Below are positions 45,442 through 56,562 of a stretch of 64,000 bases of DNA, piece by piece. The stretch is from Cavenderia fasciculata (taxonomy: Eukaryota > Evosea > Eumycetozoa > Acytosteliales > Cavenderiaceae), in contig NW_004457729.1 of assembly GCF_000203815.1 (NCBI RefSeq), forward strand, positions 2,356,674 to 2,420,673. Reading direction: 5' to 3'. A program made the translations under genes and the position numbers. The stretch's first letter is position 1; each line of letters begins with the position of its first letter. A model generated the notes under the pieces. That model did no database searches. It was given only the letters and a program-made list of their open reading frames with translations, and was not told the origin of the DNA.

Positions 45442-46026
45442 TTATTGATTAATAAATTTACTATAATTGGCTGTTTTTAAAGGATATGGATCATATTCCT
45501 TTTTATAAGTTGGTTTATATTGTGAATTGGTTTGATCATGTGCTGGTTTAAACGTCATCTCAATCTAAATAATTAAATAAATAAATAAATAATTAATTAA
45601 TAAATAATACATAAATATTTGTTGTTCTATCTATACATACTAAACATTTCTTATTTTCAAGTTGAACCAATTTAAGATGAATATTTCTTGGTTGAAATGT
45701 TGGTTTATAATATTCAATCACATCGAATACCTTTTCAATCTTTCCATAGAATATCTTTCTAGTTGGATTGTAAGCACCACGAGATCCAATGATGGCACTG
45801 ATCACCTTTGCTCTAGCACTTTTAGACATTTTATGAGAGTTTAGTGATTCGATCAAATCATCAAACTCTTGTTTAGTCATCACCCCATCCAACACGTGTT
45901 GGTATCTATCATAATGATTTTTAAATCCAATATAGAATCCCCAGAATGGTGATGGATTACATTTAATTGGTATTGTTATTAATTGATCATCTTGTTGTTC
46001 ATGATTATCATTGATGATGTCTTCTG

Positions 46027-46061
<35 letters not shown>

Positions 46062-46066
46062 TCCAT
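45442..46066 (-). CDS. Conserved protein, possibly Erf4/Golgin-A7-like
   Basis: Exons 46066-45641 and 45564-45442 give 182 aa. After an Asn run the protein has ITIPIKCNPSPFWGFYIGFK, then MTKQEFDDLIESLNSH, and at the end FQPRNIHLKLVQLENKKC followed across the intron by LIEMTFKP. The pattern resembles Erf4/Golgin-A7, the accessory subunit of the DHHC Ras palmitoyltransferase (compare EEFIxxLN near the start and P-G-L-x-L ... R-x-IEITI near the end), but similarity is weak and judged by eye. The last exon is rich in Lys, Tyr and Pro. An unnamed dictyostelid protein is an equal possibility. Confidence 0.6.
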
Positions 46067-46630
46067 GATTAATATTATTTAATGTTATTCCAACATTGTA
46101 TGTAGATATATATATATATAAAAAGTTATAAATAAATGATTTGATTTAAAATGATAATGATCAATGATGAGTAATTTATAGAGAGAGAGAACCAAACCCC
46201 GACAACACATAATCAGAACTTTAGAAACCCCACACACTATAATTATGTGTACCAGGCTTGAAAATCAGTGTCAGACAATTAATTCTGATATCTTGGGGAA
46301 TGACTTGTAACCCTCACACCCACCTTGAACAAAACTGTTTCATCTTATTCTAAAATTAATTTTTTGATCATTAAAATAAACTATTTTCAAAAATATTATT
46401 AATATTATTTGTTTTCTTTGATATAATATATATATATATAATATATGTACTATGAGATTTATATTACAACAATGAATAAATAGAAATTGATGACACCCGA
46501 ATTGACTTTCGTTTGTTTTATTCGTTTTTTTTTTGACGAGCATCGTTTTAAATTAATAATTGGTTCATAATCGTATTCATTTCTCTATATATCTTATATC
46601 TATATATATCACAAAGATTAAAAGAAAGAG
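46067..46630. other. Divergent promoter region, Erf4-like and TRMT112 genes
   Basis: About 560 AT-rich bases with ATATAT runs near 46100 and 46425-46445. A C-rich patch at 46190-46320 has no open frame of note. No gene is seen. Confidence 0.55.
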
Positions 46631-47238
46631 ATGAAGATTCTTACATATAATATGATGGCTTGCACAAAGAAGCAATGTGTAGGTCGTGGATTCCCTTTAA
46701 AGTTGGAAGCCAATGAAATCGCTCAACTTAGTCAACCATTCAACTATGAATTTGTAAAGAATATATTCCCAAAGCTTGATTGGAATGGTATACAATTAGT
46801 TGCTAAACAAGTATGAATGAATCATAGAACATAGATAGTTAGTCTGATCATATATATATTAACCTCTCTATTCATTCAATTCAAAAGTTAAATGTTGTTT
46901 TACCAGAACAAGGAAGTGTAGAAGATGAAGAATTTGTAAAGACATTATTTAATTTATTATGTAATGTAAGTATCACGTACATCAAGAATGAGGATTTAGG
47001 AATGATTAAACAATCAATATACTAAAACATATAATATTTTCAGCTTAAAGTTATCAATGGATCATTGACATGTCCAAGTTGTAACAGAGTTTACCCTATC
47101 GAAGTTGGTATTCCAAACATGTTATTAAAAGAAGAGGAAATTTATCAAGATATTCAACGTATGGCAGACAAGGAAAAAGAAGCACAAGAAGAGGAAAGCG
47201 ATGAAGAGGAAGATAGTGATGAAGAAATGGAAGAATAA
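46631..47238 (+). CDS. trmt112: Multifunctional methyltransferase activator TRMT112
   Basis: Exons 46631-46810, 46888-46965 and 47044-47238 give 150 aa. TRMT112 is a small zinc-binding partner that stabilises several methyltransferases acting on tRNA, rRNA and release factor. Seen: [14 protein letters not shown] at the N terminus with the first Cys, [25 protein letters not shown], then [20 protein letters not shown], the C-terminal zinc-ribbon half. The intron positions keep all three blocks in frame. The extra C-terminal 25 residues are strongly acidic ([13 protein letters not shown]), a feature not needed by the fold. Identification is very sure. Confidence 0.95.
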
Positions 47239-47317
47239 ATAGAACAAAACAATGTATTAACTTATGGAAAACAAACAAACAACAACGAACAAACGATTTC
47301 GTATATATGGCAATTCA

Positions 47318-47998
47318 TTATTTGGAATCTTCTTCTTCCTCTTTTTTATTATTATTATTAGTTGGTGACGCGGTTGATTTGTGATGATGTTTATGAACAG
47401 TTGAAGATAATTGATGGAGTAAAGTTTTCTCTTCTGGTGATAGATTGATTACATGTCTTGAAAGGATATATTTAATTTCACCCAATTTATCCTTGTCGTC
47501 TCTAAGGGTACGGGTATTGTCATGATTGATGAATCGTTTGGTTAGAGTGGCAGCACCAAACATGAGAGATCCAATGAATCCACCTCGAAGTCCACTGGCA
47601 GCACCACCTGTCAATATCATTGAGGCGGCAGCACATGATACACCACCCGATATAAAAGAGTTTGCCACTGGTTGAACGGCAATAGAACGATCGAGTGCAT
47701 ATGAAGTGCCTTGGTAGACAACACCGATGAATGAGAAATTGACCACCGACTTTAACAGTGAAGTGACACGATCAGTGTTTCTAATGGCAAGAGGTGTCAA
47801 TAAACCAACAGCCACACCAACACCTGCTCCAACAGCTGCACCCTTTATCAATGTATCAGTGATCGATTCGAATTTATGAAAGAGCAAATAATGAACTCTT
47901 TGATGTTCCACATCTCTTTCTTGTGTCAATGCTTTCAGTTCCTCTGAATCTACCAATATTTTGGTTCTTCCTTCTTCTTCTTGTTTGTTATTTGTCAT
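47318..47998 (-). CDS. Small membrane protein, possibly Tim17/22/23-like
   Basis: Single exon, 226 aa. About residues 45-165 contain several Gly/Ala-rich hydrophobic helices (IKGAAVGAGVGVAVGLLTPL, SVVNFSFIGVVYQGTSYAL, FISGGVSCAAASMILTGGAA, GLRGGFIGSLMFGAATL). The spaced small residues and the RGGFIGSLMFGA stretch resemble the PRAT (Tim17/Tim22/Tim23/OEP16) fold of mitochondrial carriers and assembly factors. The Lys/Glu-rich ends are likely exposed. Its start codon is 440 bp from TAF8, with which it shares a promoter region. Convergent with TRMT112. Function not assigned. Confidence 0.75.
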   Translation of the reverse strand: MTNNKQEEEGRTKILVDSEELKALTQERDVEHQRVHYLLFHKFESITDTLIKGAAVGAGVGVAVGLLTPLAIRNTDRVTSLLKSVVNFSFIGVVYQGTSYALDRSIAVQPVANSFISGGVSCAAASMILTGGAASGLRGGFIGSLMFGAATLTKRFINHDNTRTLRDDKDKLGEIKYILSRHVINLSPEEKTLLHQLSSTVHKHHHKSTASPTNNNNKKEEEEDSK

Positions 47999-48438
47999 TA
48001 TTAAATAATGATAATGATGAGTTTGTTTGTTTGTTCGTTGAGAGAAGAAAGATTATATGCAATGAACTAGTTAGTGCACTTTGCACTTGCAGTCAGAACA
48101 ATTTAAATTAATAAAAAATTAAAATTATTATCATTTGATACTGAGAAGAGGTGAATTATATTTTCAAAATATATATCTATTATAATATAATATTATTATT
48201 ATTCATTATAGCAACATTATTGTAATACATATTGTATTCATACTCCCTTTTAATTCGCGCTTTGGGTTTGAAAATTTGAATCAAAGAGGTTGTTGAAGGT
48301 TCACTTTTATTCCGCGCTTTATTTATTTGATTTTAAAACAACAACAAATAATCATACATACATTCATATACTTACATTACAAAGACTATGAAGTTTTGAT
48401 CGATCAAAACAGTAAGAAAGGAAGAAAGAAAGAAAAGA
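47999..48438. other. Divergent promoter region with two GCGC boxes
   Basis: About 440 AT-rich bases containing two isolated GC words, ATTCGCGCTTT at 48253-48263 and TCCGCGCTTT at 48311-48320. Both resemble E2F-type sites (TTSSCGC) and are conspicuous in such AT-rich DNA. No gene is seen. Confidence 0.6.
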
Positions 48439-48594
48439 ATGAGCGAAGCATATGCAAGATCTCTATGTAAAGTAGTAGTTGCACAATTAGTTAAAGCATT
48501 GGGGTTCACTTCAATATCACACGCAGCTTGTGAAGCTTTGACTGATATCATTAAATTATGTAAGTTAACAAATATTCATGTTGCAATCCATCTA

Positions 48595-48626
<32 letters not shown>

Positions 48627-49632
48627 CTAATTCAAACTATCTATTATTTTTTTTAGATATAGAAGAGATTGGTACACGAGCACATAGTTATAGTGAATTG
48701 GCGTGTAGGACAGATTCAAACTTTCATGATGTGCGACAAGCATTTACAGACATGTCGGTCGATATGAACGATCTATCACAGTATCTATTGCAAGCCGATG
48801 AGATACCATTTGCAAAAACATTTACACCATTCCCTATACCTTCTGTTACCAATGTCAGTAATAATAATAATAATAATACATCTTCATCTTCATCTCCTCT
48901 TCATACACACAACAAAAAATCAACAACAACCGATAATGATCAAGATAATGAAAACAATGAAGAAAAAGAAAAAGATACTAAAAATGATCCAAACAACAAC
49001 AATAAGGAAAAAAACAATGAAGAGACTACTAGTCACTTTATAACCAAACTAGGTGATGATCAACACAACGAATTTCCACCAAACATACCATCCTTTTTAC
49101 CTAAATTCCCAGATCGTCATACATTTTCTAAAACTCCTGTAAGTTTTTTAGTTATAGTTAATCTAATGATTTATTTATTTATTTATATATTATTCATTTA
49201 GTTATATGGAGAAGTTATTACAGATCCAAATGCACTTAAAAAGACAAAAAACAAACAAAAAAGAAAGGTTGAAAAGAATTTAATTAAATTATCATCAATC
49301 ACTACACCAACACCAATTACATCTTATGATTTAAAGAATCAAAAAACCAATAACAACAATAATAATAATAATGAAGACCATCAAGACGATCAAGATAATG
49401 ATACCGATAACGATTTTGTAGATAATAGACTAAACAAACAACAACCACCTCAGAATTCTGGCATAGCACCTACACCATTACATGATATTAATAGTACCTA
49501 TTTTGCCAAACACGATGATATGGGTAGACGAAACGACGAACTACCACGACGAGGAGCTGGAGGTGAAGAAGATAACGAACGTGCTAAAAAGAGACAAAAG
49601 TCTGAACGTATTTTGGCACTTACTCATGACAA

Positions 49633-49663
<31 letters not shown>

Positions 49664-49705
49664 GCTCAAGCCTCTAATCAAAATCCTTCTACTCCAAATT
49701 TATAA
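48439..49705 (+). CDS. taf8: TFIID subunit TAF8
   Basis: Exons 48439-48559, 48657-49138 and 49202-49705 give 368 aa. TAF8 pairs with TAF10 through a histone fold and links TFIID lobes. The N-terminal histone fold (BTP type, about 1-75) reads ARSLCKVVVAQLVKALGF, TDIIKLYIEEIGTRAHSYSE and DVRQAFTDMSVDMNDL. The diagnostic proline box follows a long Asn/Asp/Lys-rich insert: FPPNIPSFLPKFPDRHTFSK, then YGEVITDP. The C-terminal third is low-complexity with Asn, Asp and Ser runs and a Lys/Arg patch. TAF3 shares the histone fold but lacks this proline box, so TAF8 is preferred. Confidence 0.9.
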
Positions 49706-49782
49706 AATCTGATATCAAATGTAAACAAATCAACAAAAAAGACTGATTATATATTATTTAATTATAATTATCCTCTCTCAAT

Positions 49783-52401
49783 TTATTCTTCATCTTGATC
49801 TTCTTCATCTTCATCACCGTCGTCTTCTGGAATTTCTTCATCTTCAGCAATATCATAAAGTACAGTTCTTTTTGTTCCAATGATAACACATGCAACTTTA
49901 CGTTGTGATGAAATGTTGAGAGATAATTTTTCCTTTTTGTTGATGTTGAGTTTTGATGATTTGATGAATCTATTCTTTAGAGGAGTTGTACAAGATTCTT
50001 GATCGAAAAAGGTTGCATCCAAAAGATCAACCATAATTGTATTTGGTGGAATGGTAACTGGTAATTGTTGATAGTACAATGAAGCTCCATCAACCTCTTC
50101 TACTTGTTCCTCTCCACAATTATACATTAAAAGTGATAATATTGATTTGTCTTGTGTCGTCGTTGTTGTCAATACCAAAAGATTCGATTGATCAAAAAAG
50201 CACATATCAACTACTCTATCATCCATTGATAATTGTATAAATGAAAAATGCCATTCATTTCTTTTCTTTTTACCAATAAATATCTTATTATTCATTGGTG
50301 TTATAATTGATAAATTGCATTGATTCTTAAAAAATATAAAATAATAAATAAATTATTAATATGTTGTATTTCTTTTTGTTTTTTCTTTTACATACATTAA
50401 AATTTAAAAATGAAGATTTAAAAAATTGTGATTGATTATCTAATTTTGAATTATCAAACATTGATATTGGTGTAAATGTAGTTATTTTCAATTGATTTAT
50501 AATATTATTGGTAGTTGATTGATTATTTAAATTATTAAAACTTGTAGTTTCCAAACATAATTGTTTAAATTGTTTAAATTGTTTTGAAATTGGTTGTTGG
50601 TTAGAGTTATCTGTTGTTTTGTTACTTTTGTTTGTATTTTGACCATTTATAATTGGATCATATTTTACACCATTTTCCAATAATGAAAGTAATAATAATT
50701 CATTTAAAATATATTGTTGTTGTGGTTGTTGTAACTTTGTTTTATCTGTAGTTAATTGATTTTGAACTTTTAAAAACCAAGTGAATAGATTTGAATATTG
50801 AGATTCAAGTTGAGAAAGTGTTATTTCCAATGTTTCCAATTGAATTCCAAACTTATTTGAAGCAGTTAATAAATGTTCAAATGACTGTGAATTTAAGATA
50901 TCACCATATTTCTCCGACCACAATGAAAAGGTATGTAATTGAGAGATGGAATGTAAAGTACAAGAATAAGCATTTTGAATTAAATTAATTAATGTTTCTC
51001 TTATAGATTCACAATTTCTTTGCATTGATTTCATTATTTTAATATCCTAAAAAGTTAAAAATAATAGAATAGAATAGAATAGATTATTAATATCTCTATT
51101 CTTCTTCCTCATTTTCACTTCTTTTTCACTTACAATATGATTTGAAATAAATTGACAAGTTGGTGGTGATGCAACACCAGTCATTAAAAGATCGAGTATT
51201 TCCTGTTCAATGGTAGAGGTACGTCCATAATCTCTGATTAATTTTTCAAATATATCCCATTTGGCTGATATCATTTGTTGGGTTTCTTCCCATCGATGAA
51301 TGACATCATGTAGGATAATATCAGTTGTTTCTAAAAGCCATTCAATAGTAGAATAGTGAAGTGCCACTTTGAATATCTCTTGGCATTGTCTGTAGAGTAT
51401 GGATGTGTCAATGTCAATCATTACAGTCAATCCATTATCAGTTTCTACTACCACTGTCAATTGATTAAATGATGTTGACATAGCAATTGAATGAAATTGA
51501 ATAGATTTACATCCCTTTAAAAGTACATGTTTGTTTACATATTGTTGTGATAATAATAATTCCATTATATTAAAATTACCAATATGAACAATACCAATAA
51601 TACTAAATCAATCAAATAAAGAGTATTAGTATATAGAATATAATATTAAATAGTGTTACATACTAGAATGATATAATTCCTTTTTCATTACATGATATTA
51701 ATACATCAAGTACATCCAAATCTTTCTTTAATGGGAATGGTTTAATATCTCTAGAGAGAAAATAAACAAAAAGTAAATAAAGTGGATCCTATCTAATGAC
51801 CATCTCTCTCTCTATATATAACTTACGATTCTTTAAATTCATTAATATAATATTGAAGTGAAGGAAAATAATCACTGTGAAGTTCATTATCAGAGAATTT
51901 GGTATTACTTGTTGTTGTTGTTGTCGTCGACAAACTAGTTGCAGTACTACCAACAGGTGTCTCCAATAGATCATTAAATTGAATCCATTGTAGTAATGTG
52001 ATTGGTGATGCTGATGTTGATGATGTAGATGCAATTGAATGTATCTCTTTCCCATTTTCAATAGAGTATAGAGTCATTGTTCCATTTGAATAACCTGATG
52101 CAATGATCTTACCATTAGGACTCCATTGCATTGCTGTTGTTACTTTTTCATCTGTTGTTGTTGCTGTTGTTGATTCTTGTTGTTGTCGTGTACTAGAAGA
52201 AGAAGAAGAAGATTTACTTGTAATACTTAATAATCTTTGCCAATTTAAGAATCTGTGTATTGTGATGGATGATGATGATTGAGCAATCGACAGTAAATCC
52301 ATCATTGGACAACATGCTGCAATCTTTATATCATTGTTTGATACCTTATCATTCAATGGTACAAATGATCGATTATTACTATAATTATCTGTGTCCATCA
52401 T
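49783..52401 (-). CDS. anapc4: Anaphase-promoting complex subunit 4
   Basis: Exons 52401-51827, 51750-51664, 51602-51134, 51046-50396 and 50325-49783 give 774 aa. Apc4 is a platform subunit of the APC/C between Apc1 and Apc5. The N-terminal WD40 part shows IAACCPMMDLLSIAQS, RFLNWQRLLSI and WSPNGKIIASGYSNGTMTLY. The middle is the Apc4 helical domain (EWLLETTDIILHDVIHRWEE, EQEILDLLMTGVASPPTCQF, CESIRETLINLIQNAYSCT). The C-terminal part resumes beta blades and ends in an acidic tail. The start is the ATG at 52401; a slightly longer frame begins without ATG. Ser and Thr runs lie between blades. Confidence 0.9.
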
Positions 52402-52492
52402 ATGCAACGAAACATAATAATAACAACCTTTTTTGGTATTACAAATTTTGGAGGGAATTTCAATATCAATTTAAATTAAATTAATGATTTAT

Positions 52493-53880
52493 TTATAAAT
52501 TGATAATATTACAAGATTGATTGAATCTTGGTTGAGATAATTGATTAAAATGATTGGATAGAGTATAAGGATCTTCTGTATAATGGAGTTTATAAATGTT
52601 ACCAGATGGTTGTCCAGTACTTATATTTCGACCACCGATAAAATAAGCTATCTTGTTGGACGAGGCAATCACACATTGACTAAAATCAATTGATACTATT
52701 ACACCATACCCTTTGATTTTAGTATAGTTATCATTATTATTGGTTGTGGTTGTGTTGGTGTTGTTATCTTCCTTTTCTAAAGATAATAAATTGATAGTTT
52801 CAACTTGAGTATAATACATAATTCCATTCTTTTCAAATTGATCATTTTTACTATTCGTTGTTGATGTTGTTGTAATGATATTGGAAGATTTTGATTTACC
52901 ACCATAAATAAATATTTTATCTGATTGTTCATCATTTATAATATGTATATTTCTTTTGGGAACTGATAGTTTAATATTATCTAGGAGGAACCAATGATCC
53001 ATTATTTTGTCGTATACTTCAATACTGTCTAATTCCTTGCCGTCTATACCAACACCACCGGCAACTATGATCAACTGTGAAGAATGGTCATACGCAATAC
53101 CAGCAGAGTGACGTGGTACGTTGAGACTGGCAATCTTGATGACATGTGCCAATTCAATATCATATCTTTCACAGTGTGCCATTGCATTACCTTGTGCATT
53201 CTTTCCACCTACGAAATAGATAAATCTAGGTTCTGGATCTGGTTGTAAACATGATGATTTGTATCGAGGGTGCAATAACGAGGTTGGCATTTCTTGAAAG
53301 TTTCTCAAACCAATGTCTGGATGTACCTTTGCTTTAATGATTCGTTGAGGTGTATGTTTACCACCAAATATAAATATCGATGTGTAACAGCTAGCTGTGA
53401 ATGCTCCAACAATAGCTCCAATACTAGTTGTAAGTTCACTTCCACCATCAACAGGTTGCTTGATCATAGTTGATTGAGATACTTGTTGTAGTCTAGGTTG
53501 CATTGGTAGAGTTGATATTGGTGGTGTCTTGCTATAGAGTGGATAGGCCGGATGATAACTAGACATTTCATTTAAATTTTTAAATATTCTTGTGAATTGT
53601 ATTTCATCAATTGGTTCAAACTTTAGGCCACCTGCAGCATCATCAGCAGCCGCCGCATCAGCAGCTGTCGTCTTATTCTTGTTGTCTTGACCTCTGCCAC
53701 CGACAGTGACAATAAAAGGTGCAAATCTTTTGGGAGCAAGTGGAGCCGCAGGTGGCTGAGGAGGAGGAGGTGAGGGAGTTTCAATGGTCACCCTTTTAGA
53801 TGCTGCTGGTTTACCTCTTCCTCCTCCTCCTCTTCTCCTCTTCCTCCTCTTGTACCTCTACCTCTTTGAGAAAATGACAT
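52493..53880 (-). CDS. Kelch-repeat protein with RGG-like N terminus
   Basis: The likely start is the ATG at 53880 (MSFSQRGRGTRGGRG). The main frame (from about 53840 to the stop at 52493) has no ATG of its own before its first part, and the two join only if one base is gained or lost in the GGA-rich tract 53811-53850, so I suspect an assembly slip there rather than a dead gene. After a Pro/Ala-rich stretch the protein has kelch-type blades: IFIFGGKHTPQRI, FIYFVGGKNAQGNAMAHCER, IIVAGGVGIDGKELDSIEVY, IFIYGGKSKSS and AYFIGGRNI. Length about 460 aa. Kelch propellers mediate protein contacts; the partner is unknown. Confidence 0.75.
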
Positions 53881-54065
53881 GTCTTCTTTATCTCTTTAAA
53901 ATTAATTATTAAATTATTATTTCTAATTATTTTTTTTTTTTTTATGAGAGTGGAAGAACTTCATCACTTGCAAGTCTACTTTGTATTTCTAATAATTTTC
54001 GCAACATGTATATATCTGTATTTATTAGTATTATGTAATATGTATTATTAGAATAAGATTATTTG

Positions 54066-56480
54066 ATGGAGTATAAGAGAGATCAATTATTAAAGCATAT
54101 ATTAAAGAATGGGATACTCAGAAACTTGATATTTAGAGAGGTTGGTAGACTCAGCAAGAGAGTGCTAGAGGATACTTGTCAAGTACCTGTACAAACCTAT
54201 CCTCGAAGCTATGGTTACATGGGATTCAAAAGAGCAAGGGTACTACCAAGAATATATAGTTGGGTAGAGTTACAAGTTGACTCGGCTCAATTGGCAGCCT
54301 ACGGATACAAAAATAGTTTGATTGAGTTGTTACAACGACAAGAAAAACAATACAGTCAATATAAATGGTTTGATCGTCATCAAAAAGGGTCAAAGAAAGT
54401 GGTAGTTGGACCATATGTATTGAATCTAGATGGAATGATAATGTTGGCATGTAAACAGAATCAATTCGAGATTGTACAATACATTTATTCAAGGTATGGA
54501 CGGCGTGCACAAGAGGTTGGGTATTACACTCAACAACACGCAATGCGGTATGGTCGAGAAGATATATTCCATTATATCACTGGAATACTTGGTTATGTAT
54601 ACTATGGTTTGCATCATGAGATATTGGTCGGTGGCAACACCAACATTATATCTTTTTGTTTACAATTAAACAAATTGGCTGTCAAAGATAAAAAACAACC
54701 TTTGTTTACTGATGAACATGTACTGTATCATATAGACAAGTGGTTATCTGTTCCAACGCTCAAGTGTTTTCAAGAGGATGGATCAATTGACTTGATTACA
54801 AATACCGATAAAATATTAAGGTCGGCTGTGAAAGCTGGAAATTTGGATGTTGTAAAATATGTTATACAACATATACAACAACAAGAAGATACACCGATTG
54901 GTAGTCATATCATGGATACTGCAGCATCACTGGGATACATTGAAATTATAAAGTTTCTTCATACCCAACCACCAACAGTCGTCAGTGCACCTACAGTCGC
55001 TGCTATTGACATGGCATCTAGAAATGGACATTTCCAAGTAGTTTGCTATCTAGTAGAGAATAGAACCGAAGGAATGACTCATAGAGCAATTGACAAGGCA
55101 GCCAAGTACAATCACCTCAATATTGTAAAATACCTACACTCAAACACCACTGCACCATGCTCGACAAATGCAATGGATCGGTCATCCCCATTCCCAGATA
55201 TATTCACCTTTCTATTTGAAAATAGAACAGAAGGATATACTGAACAGGCAATCAGAGCAGTTTTGGTAGCAGCTGGAACCACTCCTTGTCCCACCAACAG
55301 TGTACACAGTTATTTGGATATTGTAAAACTCATTCAAAAAGACAACCAAGATAAATTCCTTCTAGTCTTGGATCGTGTACAATCTGCCATACCATCATTT
55401 GACTACTCAAAAGATACCGCTTCATTTCAAGTATTCCAATATTTTTTTCATTATGTTGATCCTCAACTACACCAAATCATGTTGCGTCGTGCTATTATGC
55501 TCAAACAAGTCGATTTGGTCAAGTGGATCCATACAAATATGAATATGGTAGAATACACATCCAGCTTTTTACATGCCTCGTACCCTACGATAAAGTATCT
55601 ACTAGAATGTGAAAACAGCCCATTCATAAGCAACGACCCCGTTATCCATACGGGTAACCTTCAAAGGGCTTTGAGGGTTGCTGTATTTACTCAATCCTTG
55701 GAGACATTTGACTATTTATTGGAGAATACTAGAATAGAATACTTGGCAGAGCATGACCTATACTCTGATATAATTAAACTTGGCAATGTAGAGATACTTA
55801 AAAGGTTGATCAAATTGCCATCAGGACTACCATTCTCCACCTACATGGCATCCACTTCATTTATAAGTGATGTAGAACAAGCAATCAACAAGTCTCGGTT
55901 GGATATGATTAAATTCTTGTTTGACAATTACAACATTGTCGATGCTAAAGGTAAACCACCCAGTTTTACTTGTCTCGGATACCAATACATAACAGTAAAA
56001 AAGTTTGAAACCATTAAATACATGACAGTAAACAAACAATTAACGGCCAAGCTAGAGATTGTTAAATTAAGGTATAGAGATGCAGACGAGTATGGTGTAT
56101 GTTTGGAATCGACCATCAATACAACTCTTCAACCTCCAACTCCTATCAACATCCTAGACTACTGTTTATTGTATACTCAACAACTCTCTAGTGAAGATTG
56201 GAGTTATCTCTTGGATGAAATGATGCAATGTGGAAATGTCGATCTCGTTCGATACATTCTATTCAACACAAACATTTCAGAAATACCAAAGAAAAGTATG
56301 GATCACATCATTGGTCGTCGAATCAATTGTCATGTCATTCAAATTATTTGTGATTACAAAAGAAACAAATATGACAACCTCAAAAATAATTTATTTTATC
56401 CAATCCAACAAGAAGAGAATAATAATAATAATAATAATAATAAACAATCATCAAAAAATAATAATTGTTTATTACAATAG
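54066..56480 (+). CDS. Ankyrin-repeat protein of the dictyostelid type
   Basis: Single exon, 804 aa from the ATG at 54066. The N terminus (KHILKNGILRNLIFREV) is the usual opening of a large dictyostelid family, followed by irregular ankyrin-like repeats with units such as MIMLACKQNQFEIVQYIYSR, ILRSAVKAGNLDVVKYVIQH, TAASLGYIEIIKFLHTQ and AASRNGHFQVVCYLVE-type blocks. The C-terminal tail holds an Asn run (AAT repeats). No membrane segment or catalytic domain is seen. Such proteins are lineage-expanded in dictyostelids and their roles are unknown. The gene is intronless, as is common for the family. Confidence 0.85.
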   Translation: MEYKRDQLLKHILKNGILRNLIFREVGRLSKRVLEDTCQVPVQTYPRSYGYMGFKRARVLPRIYSWVELQVDSAQLAAYGYKNSLIELLQRQEKQYSQYKWFDRHQKGSKKVVVGPYVLNLDGMIMLACKQNQFEIVQYIYSRYGRRAQEVGYYTQQHAMRYGREDIFHYITGILGYVYYGLHHEILVGGNTNIISFCLQLNKLAVKDKKQPLFTDEHVLYHIDKWLSVPTLKCFQEDGSIDLITNTDKILRSAVKAGNLDVVKYVIQHIQQQEDTPIGSHIMDTAASLGYIEIIKFLHTQPPTVVSAPTVAAIDMASRNGHFQVVCYLVENRTEGMTHRAIDKAAKYNHLNIVKYLHSNTTAPCSTNAMDRSSPFPDIFTFLFENRTEGYTEQAIRAVLVAAGTTPCPTNSVHSYLDIVKLIQKDNQDKFLLVLDRVQSAIPSFDYSKDTASFQVFQYFFHYVDPQLHQIMLRRAIMLKQVDLVKWIHTNMNMVEYTSSFLHASYPTIKYLLECENSPFISNDPVIHTGNLQRALRVAVFTQSLETFDYLLENTRIEYLAEHDLYSDIIKLGNVEILKRLIKLPSGLPFSTYMASTSFISDVEQAINKSRLDMIKFLFDNYNIVDAKGKPPSFTCLGYQYITVKKFETIKYMTVNKQLTAKLEIVKLRYRDADEYGVCLESTINTTLQPPTPINILDYCLLYTQQLSSEDWSYLLDEMMQCGNVDLVRYILFNTNISEIPKKSMDHIIGRRINCHVIQIICDYKRNKYDNLKNNLFYPIQQEENNNNNNNNKQSSKNNNCLLQ

Positions 56481-56562
56481 ATAAAGTTGAAGATTTATTT
56501 TAAATAGTAGTTTGGTAGGAATTTTTTTTTCCAATTATAATATTTATATAATTATATTTGAG

